DNA of 40,206 nt, from assembly GCA_017390945.1 (NCBI GenBank), contig JAFOZZ010000180.1, positions 1 to 40,206 of the forward strand. The letters are read 5' to 3'. Under the pieces are notes generated by a model that made no database searches, was not told the DNA's origin, and saw only the letters and a program-made list of their open reading frames with translations. Below are positions 7,971 to 16,473 of the stretch, piece by piece. Origin of the DNA: Akkermansia sp. Its GTDB lineage: Bacteria > Verrucomicrobiota > Verrucomicrobiia > Verrucomicrobiales > Akkermansiaceae. Every line of letters starts with the position of its first letter. Position 1 is the first letter of the stretch. The position numbers and the translations under genes are program-made.

Positions 7971-7999
7971 TTGACAGGCTGAGGGGGAGTTGCTATAAT
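7971..7999 (+). promoter_or_regulatory. Consensus promoter of hisD
   Basis: TTGACA (7971-7976), exactly 17 nt, TATAAT (7994-7999): a perfect sigma70 consensus. The ATG of hisD follows after 7 nt, which leaves no room for a leader or SD. This is the clearest leaderless case in the window. Confidence 0.9.
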
Positions 8000-8006
8000 C
8001 CGCGCC

Positions 8007-9299
8007 ATGAACGTGTACCGTGAATCTGATGCAGGATATGCAGCCGCTCTGGCTGCTATGAACAGACGTGCTATCCCCGGTGAGGAGGTGCGACAGGCTG
8101 TAGCTGATATCATCAGTGAGGTACACCATCGTGGTGACGCTGCCCTGTGCGACTATGCCGCGCGTTTTGATAAAGTGCAGCTGGAGCCCGCTATGCTGCG
8201 CGTGACAGAGGCGGAACTGCTTGCGGCTCAGGAAGCTGTGCCGCAGGATGTGAAGGATGCTATTGCTGCCAGTCTGGCCAATATCGAGTACTTCTCCCAC
8301 CAGAGCATGCGCAGCGACTGGAAGGGCATGAATGCCCAAGGCTGCGAAGTGGGCGAGCGTTTTGTGCCGTATGATCGTGTGGGTATTTATGTGCCGGGTG
8401 GCAAGGCGCCGCTGGTGTCTACCGCTCTCATGACGGGCGGTTTTGCCAAGGCTGTGGGCGTGCCGGAGATTGTGGCCATGACCCCCTGTGGGCCGGATGG
8501 TAAGGTGAACCCCGCCGTACTGGTGGCGCTGCAGGCCGCCGGAGCTACGGAGATTTACCGCATTGGCGGTGCTCAGGGTATTGCCGCGCTGGCTTTGGGT
8601 ACGGAGAGCATTGCTCCGGTGCAGAAGATTTTTGGCCCGGGTAATCGATTTGTGGTAGAGGCTAAGCGCCAGCTTGTTGGTGCTGTGGCTATTGACCTGC
8701 TGCCGGGGCCGAGTGAGGTGATGGTGCTGGCCGATGAGACGGCGAATCCCGCATTTGTGGCCGCAGATTTGCTGGCTCAGGCCGAGCATGGCGGCGACAG
8801 TGCTATCGCTTTCGTGACCACGAGTGAGGAGCTGTTGCAGGCAGTGGAGCAGGAGATTGCTCGCCAGGCTGCGGAGCTTTCCCGTGCTGAGTATTTGCAG
8901 CAGGTGTTGCAGGAGAACACTACTTGCATTCTGGTCAGCGAGCTTGCTGCCGGTGCTGACATCGTGAACGCCTACGCTCCTGAGCACCTCGTGCTCGTGG
9001 TTGCTCCCGAGCTGGAGGAGGCGATGCTTGACCGCATTCGCACCGCCGGTGCTATCTATGCCGGTACGTATTCCACCGTGGCATGCGGCGATTTCCTGGC
9101 TGGCCCCAGCCATACGCTGCCGACCGGCGGCTCGGGTAAGTCGTTCTCCGGTATTCGTGCCGACCAGTTCCAGCGCCGTACAAGTATTGTGCGCATGACC
9201 CGCGAGGCCGCGCAGAAGTCTCTGCCGCACGTGCAGGTGTTTGCCCGCGTTGAGGGGCTGGATGCCCACGGTCGCTCTCTGGAGCTGCGTACTCTGTAA
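8007..9299 (+). CDS. hisD: Histidinol dehydrogenase
   Basis: NAD-dependent enzyme for the last two steps of histidine synthesis (histidinol to histidine), cytoplasmic. 430 residues, full length. Seen: VGIYVPGGKAPLVSTALM, the GPGNRFVVEAKRQL segment, zinc-site residues in AQAEHGGDS, the catalytic Glu-His in YAPEHLVLV, the Asp and His of CGDFLAGPSHTLPTGG, and the C-terminal His in EGLDAHGRSLELR. No other his gene is nearby, so here it is an orphan with its own consensus promoter. Convergent with the acyltransferase gene 13 nt away; no terminator is seen between them. Confidence 0.95.
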   Translation: MNVYRESDAGYAAALAAMNRRAIPGEEVRQAVADIISEVHHRGDAALCDYAARFDKVQLEPAMLRVTEAELLAAQEAVPQDVKDAIAASLANIEYFSHQSMRSDWKGMNAQGCEVGERFVPYDRVGIYVPGGKAPLVSTALMTGGFAKAVGVPEIVAMTPCGPDGKVNPAVLVALQAAGATEIYRIGGAQGIAALALGTESIAPVQKIFGPGNRFVVEAKRQLVGAVAIDLLPGPSEVMVLADETANPAFVAADLLAQAEHGGDSAIAFVTTSEELLQAVEQEIARQAAELSRAEYLQQVLQENTTCILVSELAAGADIVNAYAPEHLVLVVAPELEEAMLDRIRTAGAIYAGTYSTVACGDFLAGPSHTLPTGGSGKSFSGIRADQFQRRTSIVRMTREAAQKSLPHVQVFARVEGLDAHGRSLELRTL

Positions 9300-9312
9300 G
9301 AGGGCTTATCGC

Positions 9313-10275
9313 TCAGCGAGCTGTCAGAATTGCCATGGTGCGCGGCCAGCGCGCAGCCAGGCGCTTGTATAGCCAGGTCAGCAGCGCTATACCGGCGGCA
9401 GCGTAGATGAAGCCGCACCAGCGGGGCAGATTGAAGTGGTAGATAATGGCAAATAAGAGCGTGTGTGCCACGTAGGTGAACATCATGCAGCCACCGGCGG
9501 TAGCCAGCCAACCATTCACGCGTGGCAGGTAACGCTCTAACCCCATGGCGGCCAGGCACATGAGAACGGCGTAACACAGCTGCGCGACGGGCAGGGAGCA
9601 GCGGTAGTAGCTGAGCCCCTGCCATTTGACAAAGAGGGGGTAGAGCTCGCGCTGCAACAGAATGAAAGCAATGGCTGCCAGTATGTACCAGAGGTGTTCC
9701 TTCAGCCATTGCTCCATGCGGTTCAGGCTGATGCTGCGCAGGCTGTAACCCAGCATGACCGCGACCATCCAATCAAAACGCAGAGCCTCGTGCTGGGCAG
9801 GCTCTTTCACGTAGCTCAGGCTGGCCAGCACCACGACGAGCAGCCAATTGGCACGCGGCAGCAGGCGTATGGCTGCCAGCCCGGCAATGATGAGCTGGTA
9901 GATGGTGAGGTTCTTGAGGAACCACAGCGGCGTGTTGTAGGAGGCTGCACCGTAGCCCAGCACGCGAGACCACGTCCATTCCAGACCCGGCCATACCAAC
10001 AGGTAGAGGCCGAAGGTGAGCGCACTCCATATCACCCACGCCAGGCCCAGCCACAGTGCTCGGCGGGCGGCTTTGGCTGCATCGCGGGGCATGAAGTACC
10101 CAGCCAGCAGGAAAAACAGGCAGATGCCGCCACCCACAGGGCGGGGTATCCAGAACGGAGCCTCACCCACGTGCAGCCACATGATGAAGAACATGGCCAG
10201 GCAGCGAGCACTGTCCACCCACGCTACGCGGGGGCGGGATGCTAATGGCGCGTGCTGGCTGGCGGAGCCGGACAT
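9313..10275 (-). CDS. Acyltransferase 3 family membrane protein
   Basis: A 320-residue polytopic membrane protein of the acyltransferase 3 (OafA/NolL-like) type. It has about ten hydrophobic segments and the N-terminal hallmark RVAWVDSARCLAMFFIMWLHVGE, which carries the Arg/Asp and the His expected in the first helix. Such enzymes add O-acyl groups to surface sugars or peptidoglycan; the substrate here is unknown. Its ATG overlaps the TGA of the M42 gene by one base (TGATG), which implies translational coupling. The pairing of a cytoplasmic peptidase with an acyltransferase is unexplained. Confidence 0.82.
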   Translation of the reverse strand: MSGSASQHAPLASRPRVAWVDSARCLAMFFIMWLHVGEAPFWIPRPVGGGICLFFLLAGYFMPRDAAKAARRALWLGLAWVIWSALTFGLYLLVWPGLEWTWSRVLGYGAASYNTPLWFLKNLTIYQLIIAGLAAIRLLPRANWLLVVVLASLSYVKEPAQHEALRFDWMVAVMLGYSLRSISLNRMEQWLKEHLWYILAAIAFILLQRELYPLFVKWQGLSYYRCSLPVAQLCYAVLMCLAAMGLERYLPRVNGWLATAGGCMMFTYVAHTLLFAIIYHFNLPRWCGFIYAAAGIALLTWLYKRLAARWPRTMAILTAR

Positions 10276-11339
10276 CAGGGCAAGTAGAGGGTGTGGCTCT
10301 GGGCGTTAATGTGGCGCACCACGGCACATGTCAGGCGCACACAGGCCTCCAGGTCGCGGTCATCCAATATACCATTGTGCGAGTGGATGTAGCGAGTCGG
10401 CACGCCGAAGACGATAGCCGGCACGCCTGCCCAGTTGGGGTAACTGGCCGCGGCATCCGTGCCGCCGGTGCGGCGAACAGTCGGCTGGCAGGGGATGCCC
10501 TCCTGTGCTGCGATGTTGAGCACGAAATCAGCCAGCGCGGGCGGCGTGATATTGGTGGGGTCGTACAGGCGCACCTGTACACCCTTGCCCAGTACGCCCT
10601 GGCGGCATACGCCGCTCTGACCGAAGGTGTCATCTGCGGGCGGGCCTTCCAGAATGATGGCGAGGTCGGGCATCATGTCGGCAGTGAGGGCGCGAGCGCC
10701 GCGGGTGCCGACTTCTTCCTGCACGGTGCCGATGGCACGCACGGTGCACCCGAGCTCTTCGAGGGAAAGGCGGCGCATGGCCTCAATCATGCAGTACACG
10801 CCGGCGCGGTTGTCGAATGCCTTGCCCATCCAGCGGTGGGGAACTTCCAGTGCTTGCAGTTTAACGTCCGGTACGACGGCGCAGCCGATGCTGATGCCCA
10901 GCTCCTCTACCTCGGCCTTGCTGGAGGCGCCGATGTCGACAAAGAGAGCATCGTTGGGCAGTACCTGCGAGCGCTGGCTTTCCGGCAGCAGGTGAGGGGG
11001 CTTGGTGCCAATCTGGCCGGGAATACGGCGGCCATCACGCGTCTGTACCAGCATGCGCTGGCTCGGCAGGGTGTGGTTCCACCAGCCGCCCAGCGGGACG
11101 AGCAGCAGGAAGCCGTCATCTGTAATACCCTGTACCATGAAGCCGATTTCGTCCATGTGTGCCATGAGCGCCACAATGGGGCCGGGGCCTTTCTTTTCGC
11201 ACATGATATTACCCGAAACAGCGCCTGTCACTGTGCCGCAGCGGTGCAGCTCGTGGCGAATGATAGCGCGTACTTCTCCTTCAAAACCTGATACGGCGCA
11301 TGCGTTGCTGCAGCGCTCGAGTAGCTCCCTGTTGAACAT
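10275..11339 (-). CDS. Second M42 family metallo-aminopeptidase
   Basis: A 354-residue paralogue of the M42 protein at 6788. The metal site is intact: MAHMDEIGF (His), FDNRAGVYC (Asp), TVQEEVGTRGAR (Glu-Glu), a Glu in AIILEGPPADD in place of the more usual Asp, and YIHSHNGI (His). Insertions and loops differ clearly from the first copy, so the two are old paralogues rather than a recent duplication. The start at 11339 lies 6 nt after the -10 box; upstream in-frame ATGs lie in or beyond the promoter. It is the first gene of a two-gene operon with the acyltransferase. Confidence 0.9.
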   Translation of the reverse strand: MFNRELLERCSNACAVSGFEGEVRAIIRHELHRCGTVTGAVSGNIMCEKKGPGPIVALMAHMDEIGFMVQGITDDGFLLLVPLGGWWNHTLPSQRMLVQTRDGRRIPGQIGTKPPHLLPESQRSQVLPNDALFVDIGASSKAEVEELGISIGCAVVPDVKLQALEVPHRWMGKAFDNRAGVYCMIEAMRRLSLEELGCTVRAIGTVQEEVGTRGARALTADMMPDLAIILEGPPADDTFGQSGVCRQGVLGKGVQVRLYDPTNITPPALADFVLNIAAQEGIPCQPTVRRTGGTDAAASYPNWAGVPAIVFGVPTRYIHSHNGILDDRDLEACVRLTCAVVRHINAQSHTLYLP

Positions 11340-11345
11340 AGCGGT

Positions 11346-11374
11346 AGCATAACATTTGCAGACACATTTTGCAA
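11346..11374 (-). promoter_or_regulatory. Promoter of second M42 operon
   Basis: Minus strand: TTGCAA (11374-11369), 17-nt spacer, TATGCT (11351-11346), then 6 nt to the ATG at 11339. Leaderless layout. Confidence 0.65.
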
Positions 11375-11442
11375 CCGCTTTACACGCCAAAACTCTATTT
11401 TTTTCTTTTATTATGGCGATTTATATGGTAGGGTTTGTCTAT

Positions 11443-11949
11443 ATGATGATGCGAAAAACAGCTGTAGTCGTGGCGTGTGTTCTGGCATCAGTGGGTCTGG
11501 ACTCCTGCTGTCAGTGTGGTAATGTGCCTCAGCCGACGCCTCAGGAGGTGGCAAAACTGAAACTTGTAACGCGCTCGTACCGAGTGAATGGAAAGCGTTA
11601 TGTGCCGATGGATGTATGTGAGGCACTGGGCTATAAGGAGGAGGGTATTGCAACGTATTACTATGACTGTGGTACGCGTGGTGCCTATGGTGAGGTGCTG
11701 CGTGCCGGTACTTTTTATGCTGCACACAAAACGCTGCCCATGCCTTGCACTGTGCGTGTTACCAACCTGAGCAATGGTAAATCCTGCGAGGTGCGCGTGA
11801 TTGACCGTGGCCCGTTCTCTCGCAACCGTCTGATTGATGTGAGCAGGCCTGTGGCGCGTCATCTGGGCTTTATTGGCAAGGGGGTTCAGAAGGTGCGCGT
11901 GGAGGTCGTTGCCGTGGGCGATGGCCCCAATCAGTTGAAGGCTGAGTAA
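11443..11949 (+). CDS. RlpA-like double-psi beta-barrel lipoprotein, copy 1
   Basis: About 168 residues. The N-terminus MMMRKTAVVVACVLASVG runs into a lipobox-like LDSC, so an outer-membrane or periplasmic lipoprotein is likely. The mature part has the RlpA signature: GIATYYYDCGTRGAYGEVL, AAHKTLPMPCTVRVTNLSNG and VIDRGPFSRNRLIDVS (the DRGPF motif). RlpA proteins bind or cut denuded peptidoglycan at septa; no SPOR domain is present here. Three consecutive ATGs (11443, 11446, 11449) make the exact start uncertain, and longer starts back to 11356 lack support. A close paralogue follows 40 nt downstream. Confidence 0.8.
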   Translation: MMMRKTAVVVACVLASVGLDSCCQCGNVPQPTPQEVAKLKLVTRSYRVNGKRYVPMDVCEALGYKEEGIATYYYDCGTRGAYGEVLRAGTFYAAHKTLPMPCTVRVTNLSNGKSCEVRVIDRGPFSRNRLIDVSRPVARHLGFIGKGVQKVRVEVVAVGDGPNQLKAE

Positions 11950-11989
11950 CGCCTTGTCTATCGGTCTTTAATTCTCACCTTACACTTAC

Positions 11990-12457
11990 ATGAAAAAATA
12001 CTCTCTCATTCTCGCCTCCGTCTGTGGGTTGCTGACCTGCGCTTGTCAGCAGCAGGTTCAGCCCTACAAGGGGTACAAAAAGGCGCCCTATACGCTGAAG
12101 GGCGTGCGCTATGTCCCTATGGATGTACAGACGGCACTTCATTACAAGGAGGATGGTATCGCTTCCTTCTACGAGGCGGATGGTGCTCGCGGTGCCATCG
12201 GCCAGCGTTTGTATGATGGTCAGCTGTATGCGGCGCATCGTACCTTGCCGCTGCCTTGCCATGTGCGCATTACCAACCTGACGAATGGACGCAGCTGCAA
12301 AGCACGTGTGGCTGACCGCGGGCCGTTCATTCATGGCCGCTTGATTGACGTCAGCTCCGCTGTGGCGGAAAAGCTGGGCTTCACCCGCAAGGGGCTGGAG
12401 CGTGTTCGTGTGGAAGTATTGTGGGTGGGCGATGGTAAGTATAAAGTAAAACCCTGA
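11990..12457 (+). CDS. RlpA-like double-psi beta-barrel lipoprotein, copy 2
   Basis: A 155-residue tandem paralogue of the gene before it. The signal sequence MKKYSLILASVCGLLTCAC has a lipobox ending in Cys. Core motifs are the same: YVPMDV, GIASFYEADGARGAIGQ, AAHRTLPLPCHVRITNLTNG and VADRGPFIHGRLIDVS. The two copies align along their whole length but differ at many positions. No SD precedes the ATG (the upstream bases are CTTACACTTAC). It sits 7 nt upstream of the polyferredoxin gene and may be cotranscribed with it. Confidence 0.82.
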   Translation: MKKYSLILASVCGLLTCACQQQVQPYKGYKKAPYTLKGVRYVPMDVQTALHYKEDGIASFYEADGARGAIGQRLYDGQLYAAHRTLPLPCHVRITNLTNGRSCKARVADRGPFIHGRLIDVSSAVAEKLGFTRKGLERVRVEVLWVGDGKYKVKP

Positions 12458-12464
12458 TGCAGCG

Positions 12465-14120
12465 ATGATTGCAATGCTCAAATGGCTGCGCCGCGTGGTG
12501 GCTGTGCTCGTGCTGCTGCTGTTTGTGGTGAGTTTATTGGGGGTGCTGGCTCCCGGCGATGCTGCGTGGTTGTATGCCGTGGAGCGTGTGCAATTTGTGC
12601 CGGCTTTGCTGTCTGCGCTGAGTGGTGGCACCTGGGGCTGGGTGGCATTGGGCTGTCTGGTTGTGCTGACGCTGCTTTTCGGTCGCGTGTATTGCTCCTG
12701 GCTGTGCCCGCTGGGTATCATGCAGGATATTGTGAACCGCCTGGTGCGTCCGCGTACTGCCAAACTGAAAGGCGCTCAGGTGCGTTACACCCCGAATCAT
12801 TGGCTGGTGCGCCTGTTGGTCGCCTGCGCTGTGTTTGGGGCGCTGGCGGGCGGCTGTATTGTGCTGCTGAGCTGGCTGGACCCTTACAGCATTTCCTCTC
12901 GCTTTGTGGTTGCTGTGGTGAATCCGCTTGTCAGTGGCGAGTGGGGACGCTATGAGCCGTGGCTGTTCGTACTGGTGGTGCTGAGTGTGGCCGTGCCGCT
13001 GGGGCTTGCTGCATGGCGTGGGCGCTTGTACTGCAACACGGTGTGTCCTGTTGGTGCGGTGCTGGGGCTGCTGTCCCGCCTGGCTCCCTTTGTGCCGGTG
13101 ATTCAGGAGTCCGCCTGCGGACGCTGCGCTGGCTGCATGCGTACCTGCAAGGCTCATGCTATTGATTTGAAGCAGATGAAGGTAGACTCCACCCGCTGCG
13201 TGGGCTGCTACGACTGCGTGTCCGATTGCCCCCGAAAGGCAATGAAGCTCGGCTTCCGTAACCCCTTTGCCCGCAAGGCGAAGGGGGCAGGGGAGAGCTC
13301 CGGGAAGCCCCCCGCAGCAGCAGAGCCGGAGAACGCCTCGCGCCGCGCTTTCCTGGGCTTGAGTGCGATGGCTGTGGCTACGGCAACGGTACCGGCCGGC
13401 AAGATAGTGGGGGATAAAACGGCAGCTGCCGCTGTGCCGCCGGGCGCAGGTGGTGTGGAGCGCCTGTTGGGGCGTTGTACGGGGTGTGGTCTGTGCATCA
13501 GTGCTTGTCCTACGCATGTGCTGCGGCCGGCATTCCTGGTGCATGGCTTCAGTGGTATGATGAAGCCGTGGATGGATTTCACCAGAGGGTACTGCGATTA
13601 CCAGTGCAATGCCTGCTCCTCGGTATGCCCCGAGGGGGCTCTTCAGCTGCTGGATTTGGCAGATAAACAGAAAACCCGCATTGGCCTGCTGTCCTTTGTG
13701 CAGAAGAATTGCCGGGTATGGAGCACAGGGGAGTCCTGTGGCAAATGCATTGCCAAATGCCCCACGGGCGCTTTGACGGAGGTGCAAGTACCCACAGTGG
13801 ACGCCGAAAAGTGTGCAGGTTGCCGCCGTTGTGCGCGCAAGTGCCCGCAGGAGGCTATCACGATGGTGGAGCTGCCTGACCGCGTGCGCCCCAATGGTAA
13901 GCCCAGGCCACTGGCTGTCATTGATTACAGTAAATGCATAGGCTGCGGTGAGTGTATAGCCGCCTGCCGCCGCCACAATGCGCTGGACGCTAAGGGGCTG
14001 CGCGCTCCAAAGGTGAATGCAGAGGCTTGCACAGGCTGCGGTGCCTGCTCATTCGTCTGCCCTGCTGAGCCTCGGGCTTTGATGGTTGAGCCCTTGTCTG
14101 AACACGAAAAACTTGCCTGA
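12465..14120 (+). CDS. Fused NapH/NapG-type membrane polyferredoxin
   Basis: A 551-residue membrane-bound iron-sulfur protein. The first half is NapH-like: about four membrane helices, two CxxxCP motifs (YCSWLCP, YCNTVCP) and two ferredoxin motifs (CGRCAGCMRTCK, CVGCYDCVSDCP). Then comes a Tat-like stretch, SRRAFLGLSAMAVATA, and a MauM/NapG-like second half with CTGCGLCISACP, CNACSSVCP, CGKCIAKCP, CAGCRRCARKCP, CIGCGECIAACR and CTGCGACSFVCP. In the Nap family these halves are normally separate genes passing electrons from quinol to a periplasmic acceptor. No nap catalytic subunit is nearby; the next gene is a Tat-exported FeS oxidoreductase, a plausible partner (inference). Confidence 0.85.
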   Translation: MIAMLKWLRRVVAVLVLLLFVVSLLGVLAPGDAAWLYAVERVQFVPALLSALSGGTWGWVALGCLVVLTLLFGRVYCSWLCPLGIMQDIVNRLVRPRTAKLKGAQVRYTPNHWLVRLLVACAVFGALAGGCIVLLSWLDPYSISSRFVVAVVNPLVSGEWGRYEPWLFVLVVLSVAVPLGLAAWRGRLYCNTVCPVGAVLGLLSRLAPFVPVIQESACGRCAGCMRTCKAHAIDLKQMKVDSTRCVGCYDCVSDCPRKAMKLGFRNPFARKAKGAGESSGKPPAAAEPENASRRAFLGLSAMAVATATVPAGKIVGDKTAAAAVPPGAGGVERLLGRCTGCGLCISACPTHVLRPAFLVHGFSGMMKPWMDFTRGYCDYQCNACSSVCPEGALQLLDLADKQKTRIGLLSFVQKNCRVWSTGESCGKCIAKCPTGALTEVQVPTVDAEKCAGCRRCARKCPQEAITMVELPDRVRPNGKPRPLAVIDYSKCIGCGECIAACRRHNALDAKGLRAPKVNAEACTGCGACSFVCPAEPRALMVEPLSEHEKLA

Positions 14121-14127
14121 TACGCTT

Positions 14128-15417
14128 ATGAAACGACGTGATTTTTTCCGCAACTCTCTGATGGCTCTGGGTGGTCTGGCCGCCGCGAATGCCGGAGCTG
14201 AAACCGCCGCTGCAACCACGAACCCCGCGGGTAAGGTGTCCTGCCGCAAGCTGCCGGGTGGTCCTACGGTACCCATGTTAGGCTACGGCCTGATGCGTAT
14301 GCCCAAGGTATCCGCCGGTGGTAGTACCATCAACCGCGAGGAGGCTGCCCGCCTGATTGAAACGGCCATGAAGAGCGGTGTCAATTACTTTGACACTGCC
14401 TACATGTACCACGGCGGTGATAGCGAAAAGATGGTGGGTGATGTGCTGAGCAAGTACCCGCGCGAGAGCTATTATCTGGCGGATAAGATGCCCCTGGGAT
14501 ATTTGCGAAAAGCAGAGGACCTGGAGCGCATTTTTGCCGAGCAGCTGGAGCGTACCAAAGCTGGGTATTTCGACTTCTACCTCATGCACAACATCAGCCG
14601 CCACACATGGGGCGTGGCCAGAAAGCTGGGGGTGTGGGACTACATGAAGAAGCTGAAGGCTGCCGGAAAAGTGCGCCATATCGGTTTTTCCTTCCACGAT
14701 ACCCCGGAGCTGCTGCAGGAAGTAGTGGCTGCCTTGAAGGACGATGGCCTGGAGTTTGTGCAGATTCAGCTCAATTATCTGGATTGGGATATCTACCGCT
14801 CTGAGGAACAGTACAATATCCTGACGAAAGCCGGGATTCCGGCTATTGTCATGGAGCCGCTCCGTGGCGGTGAGCTGGCCTCTATCAACGAAGCCGGGCG
14901 CAAGGTGCTCAGCGCTGCGGCTCCGGAGAGCACGCCTGCTCAGTGGGCCTTCCGTTTCGTGGGCTCGCTGCCCAATGTGTTCGTGACACTTTCCGGCATG
15001 ACGCGCATGGAACACCTGGTGGAGAATGTGGGTACCTTTACGGACTTTGCTCCGCTCACTCCGGCCGAGAAGAAAACGCTGGATGCCGCGCTCGTTGCCT
15101 ACCGCTCCGGGCTGGGGGTGCCGTGTACTGGGTGCCGCTACTGCATGCCGTGTCCGGAGGGCGTGGACATTCCCCGCATCTTTGGCTTGCATAATCAGTA
15201 CAAAGCCACAGGGAATCGCTGGATGTTCGAGAGCGCATATAAGGGGCTGGGCTCCGCTCACGATGCTTCGGCTTGCATCTATTGCGAGCTGTGTGTGGAG
15301 CAGTGTCCCCAGCATATCAATATTCCTGAGGAATTGGCAAGCATTCATGCAGATGTGTCTGGCAAGTCGGCTTTGCATCCCGCTGTACGCGATTATCTCG
15401 CTTCGCTCGGGGAATAA
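14128..15417 (+). CDS. Tat-exported aldo/keto reductase with 4Fe-4S domain
   Basis: 429 residues. The N-terminus MKRRDFFRNSLMALGGLAAA resembles a Tat signal (Arg-Arg then a hydrophobic run). An aldo/keto reductase barrel follows: GYGLMRMP, NYFDTAYMYHGGDSE with the catalytic Asp and Tyr, the Lys in ADKMPLG, and the His in YLMHNISR. The C-terminal ferredoxin part has CTGCRYCMPCPEGVDIP and CIYCELCVEQCPQHINIP. It begins 7 nt after the polyferredoxin gene with no SD, so the two are probably cotranscribed and may form a redox chain at the membrane. The substrate is unknown. The upstream in-frame ATG at 14086 lies inside the previous gene and would bury the signal. Confidence 0.88.
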   Translation: MKRRDFFRNSLMALGGLAAANAGAETAAATTNPAGKVSCRKLPGGPTVPMLGYGLMRMPKVSAGGSTINREEAARLIETAMKSGVNYFDTAYMYHGGDSEKMVGDVLSKYPRESYYLADKMPLGYLRKAEDLERIFAEQLERTKAGYFDFYLMHNISRHTWGVARKLGVWDYMKKLKAAGKVRHIGFSFHDTPELLQEVVAALKDDGLEFVQIQLNYLDWDIYRSEEQYNILTKAGIPAIVMEPLRGGELASINEAGRKVLSAAAPESTPAQWAFRFVGSLPNVFVTLSGMTRMEHLVENVGTFTDFAPLTPAEKKTLDAALVAYRSGLGVPCTGCRYCMPCPEGVDIPRIFGLHNQYKATGNRWMFESAYKGLGSAHDASACIYCELCVEQCPQHINIPEELASIHADVSGKSALHPAVRDYLASLGE

Positions 15418-15471
15418 GCCCGCTATTTGCTTAAAAAATCAAATAAGACACGCAAACACTTCATTTCACGC

Positions 15472-15501
15472 TTGCCCTCGAGGGGGCAGGCGTGCTATTA
15501 T
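15472..15501 (+). promoter_or_regulatory. Promoter of bamD-lptE-rsmI operon
   Basis: TTGCCC (15472-15477), 18-nt spacer, TATTAT (15496-15501), then 9 nt to ATG 15511. Leaderless layout. Confidence 0.6.
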
Positions 15502-15510
15502 AGTGGGGTC

Positions 15511-16473
15511 ATGAGATTAAATCTGCATCTGCTTTTGTGTGCTGTGGCCGTGTTGCCACTGACCATGTGTCAAAATAACAGCGGGCTTCTGCCGGCTGGG
15601 GCTTTGCAAGCATCTGATCCCGAGGCGGATAACATGCTGGCCGAGGCTAAGAAGCTGGTGGCTCAGAACGAGCTCTCTGACGCTCGCAGCATCCTGAAAG
15701 ATCTGGTGCTGAATCATGACCTGGCCCCCTGCGCCCCCGAAGCTCGTCTGCTGCTGGGCGAGGTGTACCAGAAGCAGAACCTCCACCGCGATGCTTTTGA
15801 GGAGTACGAGAAAGTGGTGACACGCTACCAGAGCAGCCCGCTCTATACGACCGCTCTCCAGCGCCAGCTCTCAATGGCTATGTCCGCCGCTAAGGGCGAG
15901 CTGAAGGTGGGTGTGCTCGGCCTCTGGAGCGCTGAGCTGGACAGCACCGCCGTGGAAAAATGGCTTGAAAGCGTAATCACCAATGCTCCCTACAATGATA
16001 TGGCCGCCACGGCTATGTCCGTGCTGGCTCAGTATCATGTGCGCAAGGAGCACTACGACCGCGCTATTGTGACCTATACCCGTTTGGTGGAGCGCTACCC
16101 CGACAGCCGCTACGCCCCCGAGGCTCAGCTTACGGTGGCTCAGCTCTGGGCTGGCAATGTTACCCGCGGTAGCCAGAATATGGCCAACCTGAGCCGTGCG
16201 CAGGAGGCATACGAGGAGTTCTCCCTGCGTTTCCCCAAGCATAAGGATGCCGGTAAGGCTCTGGCCGAGGTATCCAACCTGCGCCGCCTGATGGTGCAGC
16301 AGGAGCTCGATGTAGGCCGCTACTACATGGAGCGCTCCCGCGAATATCCCTCCGCTATCTTCTGCTTTGAAAATGTGATTCGCCAGAAGGATGTTAACCC
16401 GCAGGCCGCTGCTGAGGCTAAGACTCTCCTGGAGAAGACAAAACAGCTAATGAATACTGCTAAGGCATCATGA
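15511..16473 (+). CDS. BamD-like TPR outer-membrane lipoprotein
   Basis: 320 residues. The signal MRLNLHLLLCAVAVLPLTMC ends in a lipobox Cys. TPR-type units follow: AEAKKLVAQNELSDARSIL, LLGEVYQKQNLHRDAFEEY, LAQYHVRKEHYDRAIVTY with RYPDSRYAPEAQ, and a C-terminal SREYPSAIFCFENVI. The pattern matches the BamD/YfiO family, the essential lipoprotein of the beta-barrel assembly machine, although a CpoB/YbgF-type TPR protein is an alternative. An LptE-like gene overlaps its end, which suits an outer-membrane assembly operon. The start follows from promoter spacing and the lipobox. Confidence 0.75.
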   Translation: MRLNLHLLLCAVAVLPLTMCQNNSGLLPAGALQASDPEADNMLAEAKKLVAQNELSDARSILKDLVLNHDLAPCAPEARLLLGEVYQKQNLHRDAFEEYEKVVTRYQSSPLYTTALQRQLSMAMSAAKGELKVGVLGLWSAELDSTAVEKWLESVITNAPYNDMAATAMSVLAQYHVRKEHYDRAIVTYTRLVERYPDSRYAPEAQLTVAQLWAGNVTRGSQNMANLSRAQEAYEEFSLRFPKHKDAGKALAEVSNLRRLMVQQELDVGRYYMERSREYPSAIFCFENVIRQKDVNPQAAAEAKTLLEKTKQLMNTAKAS

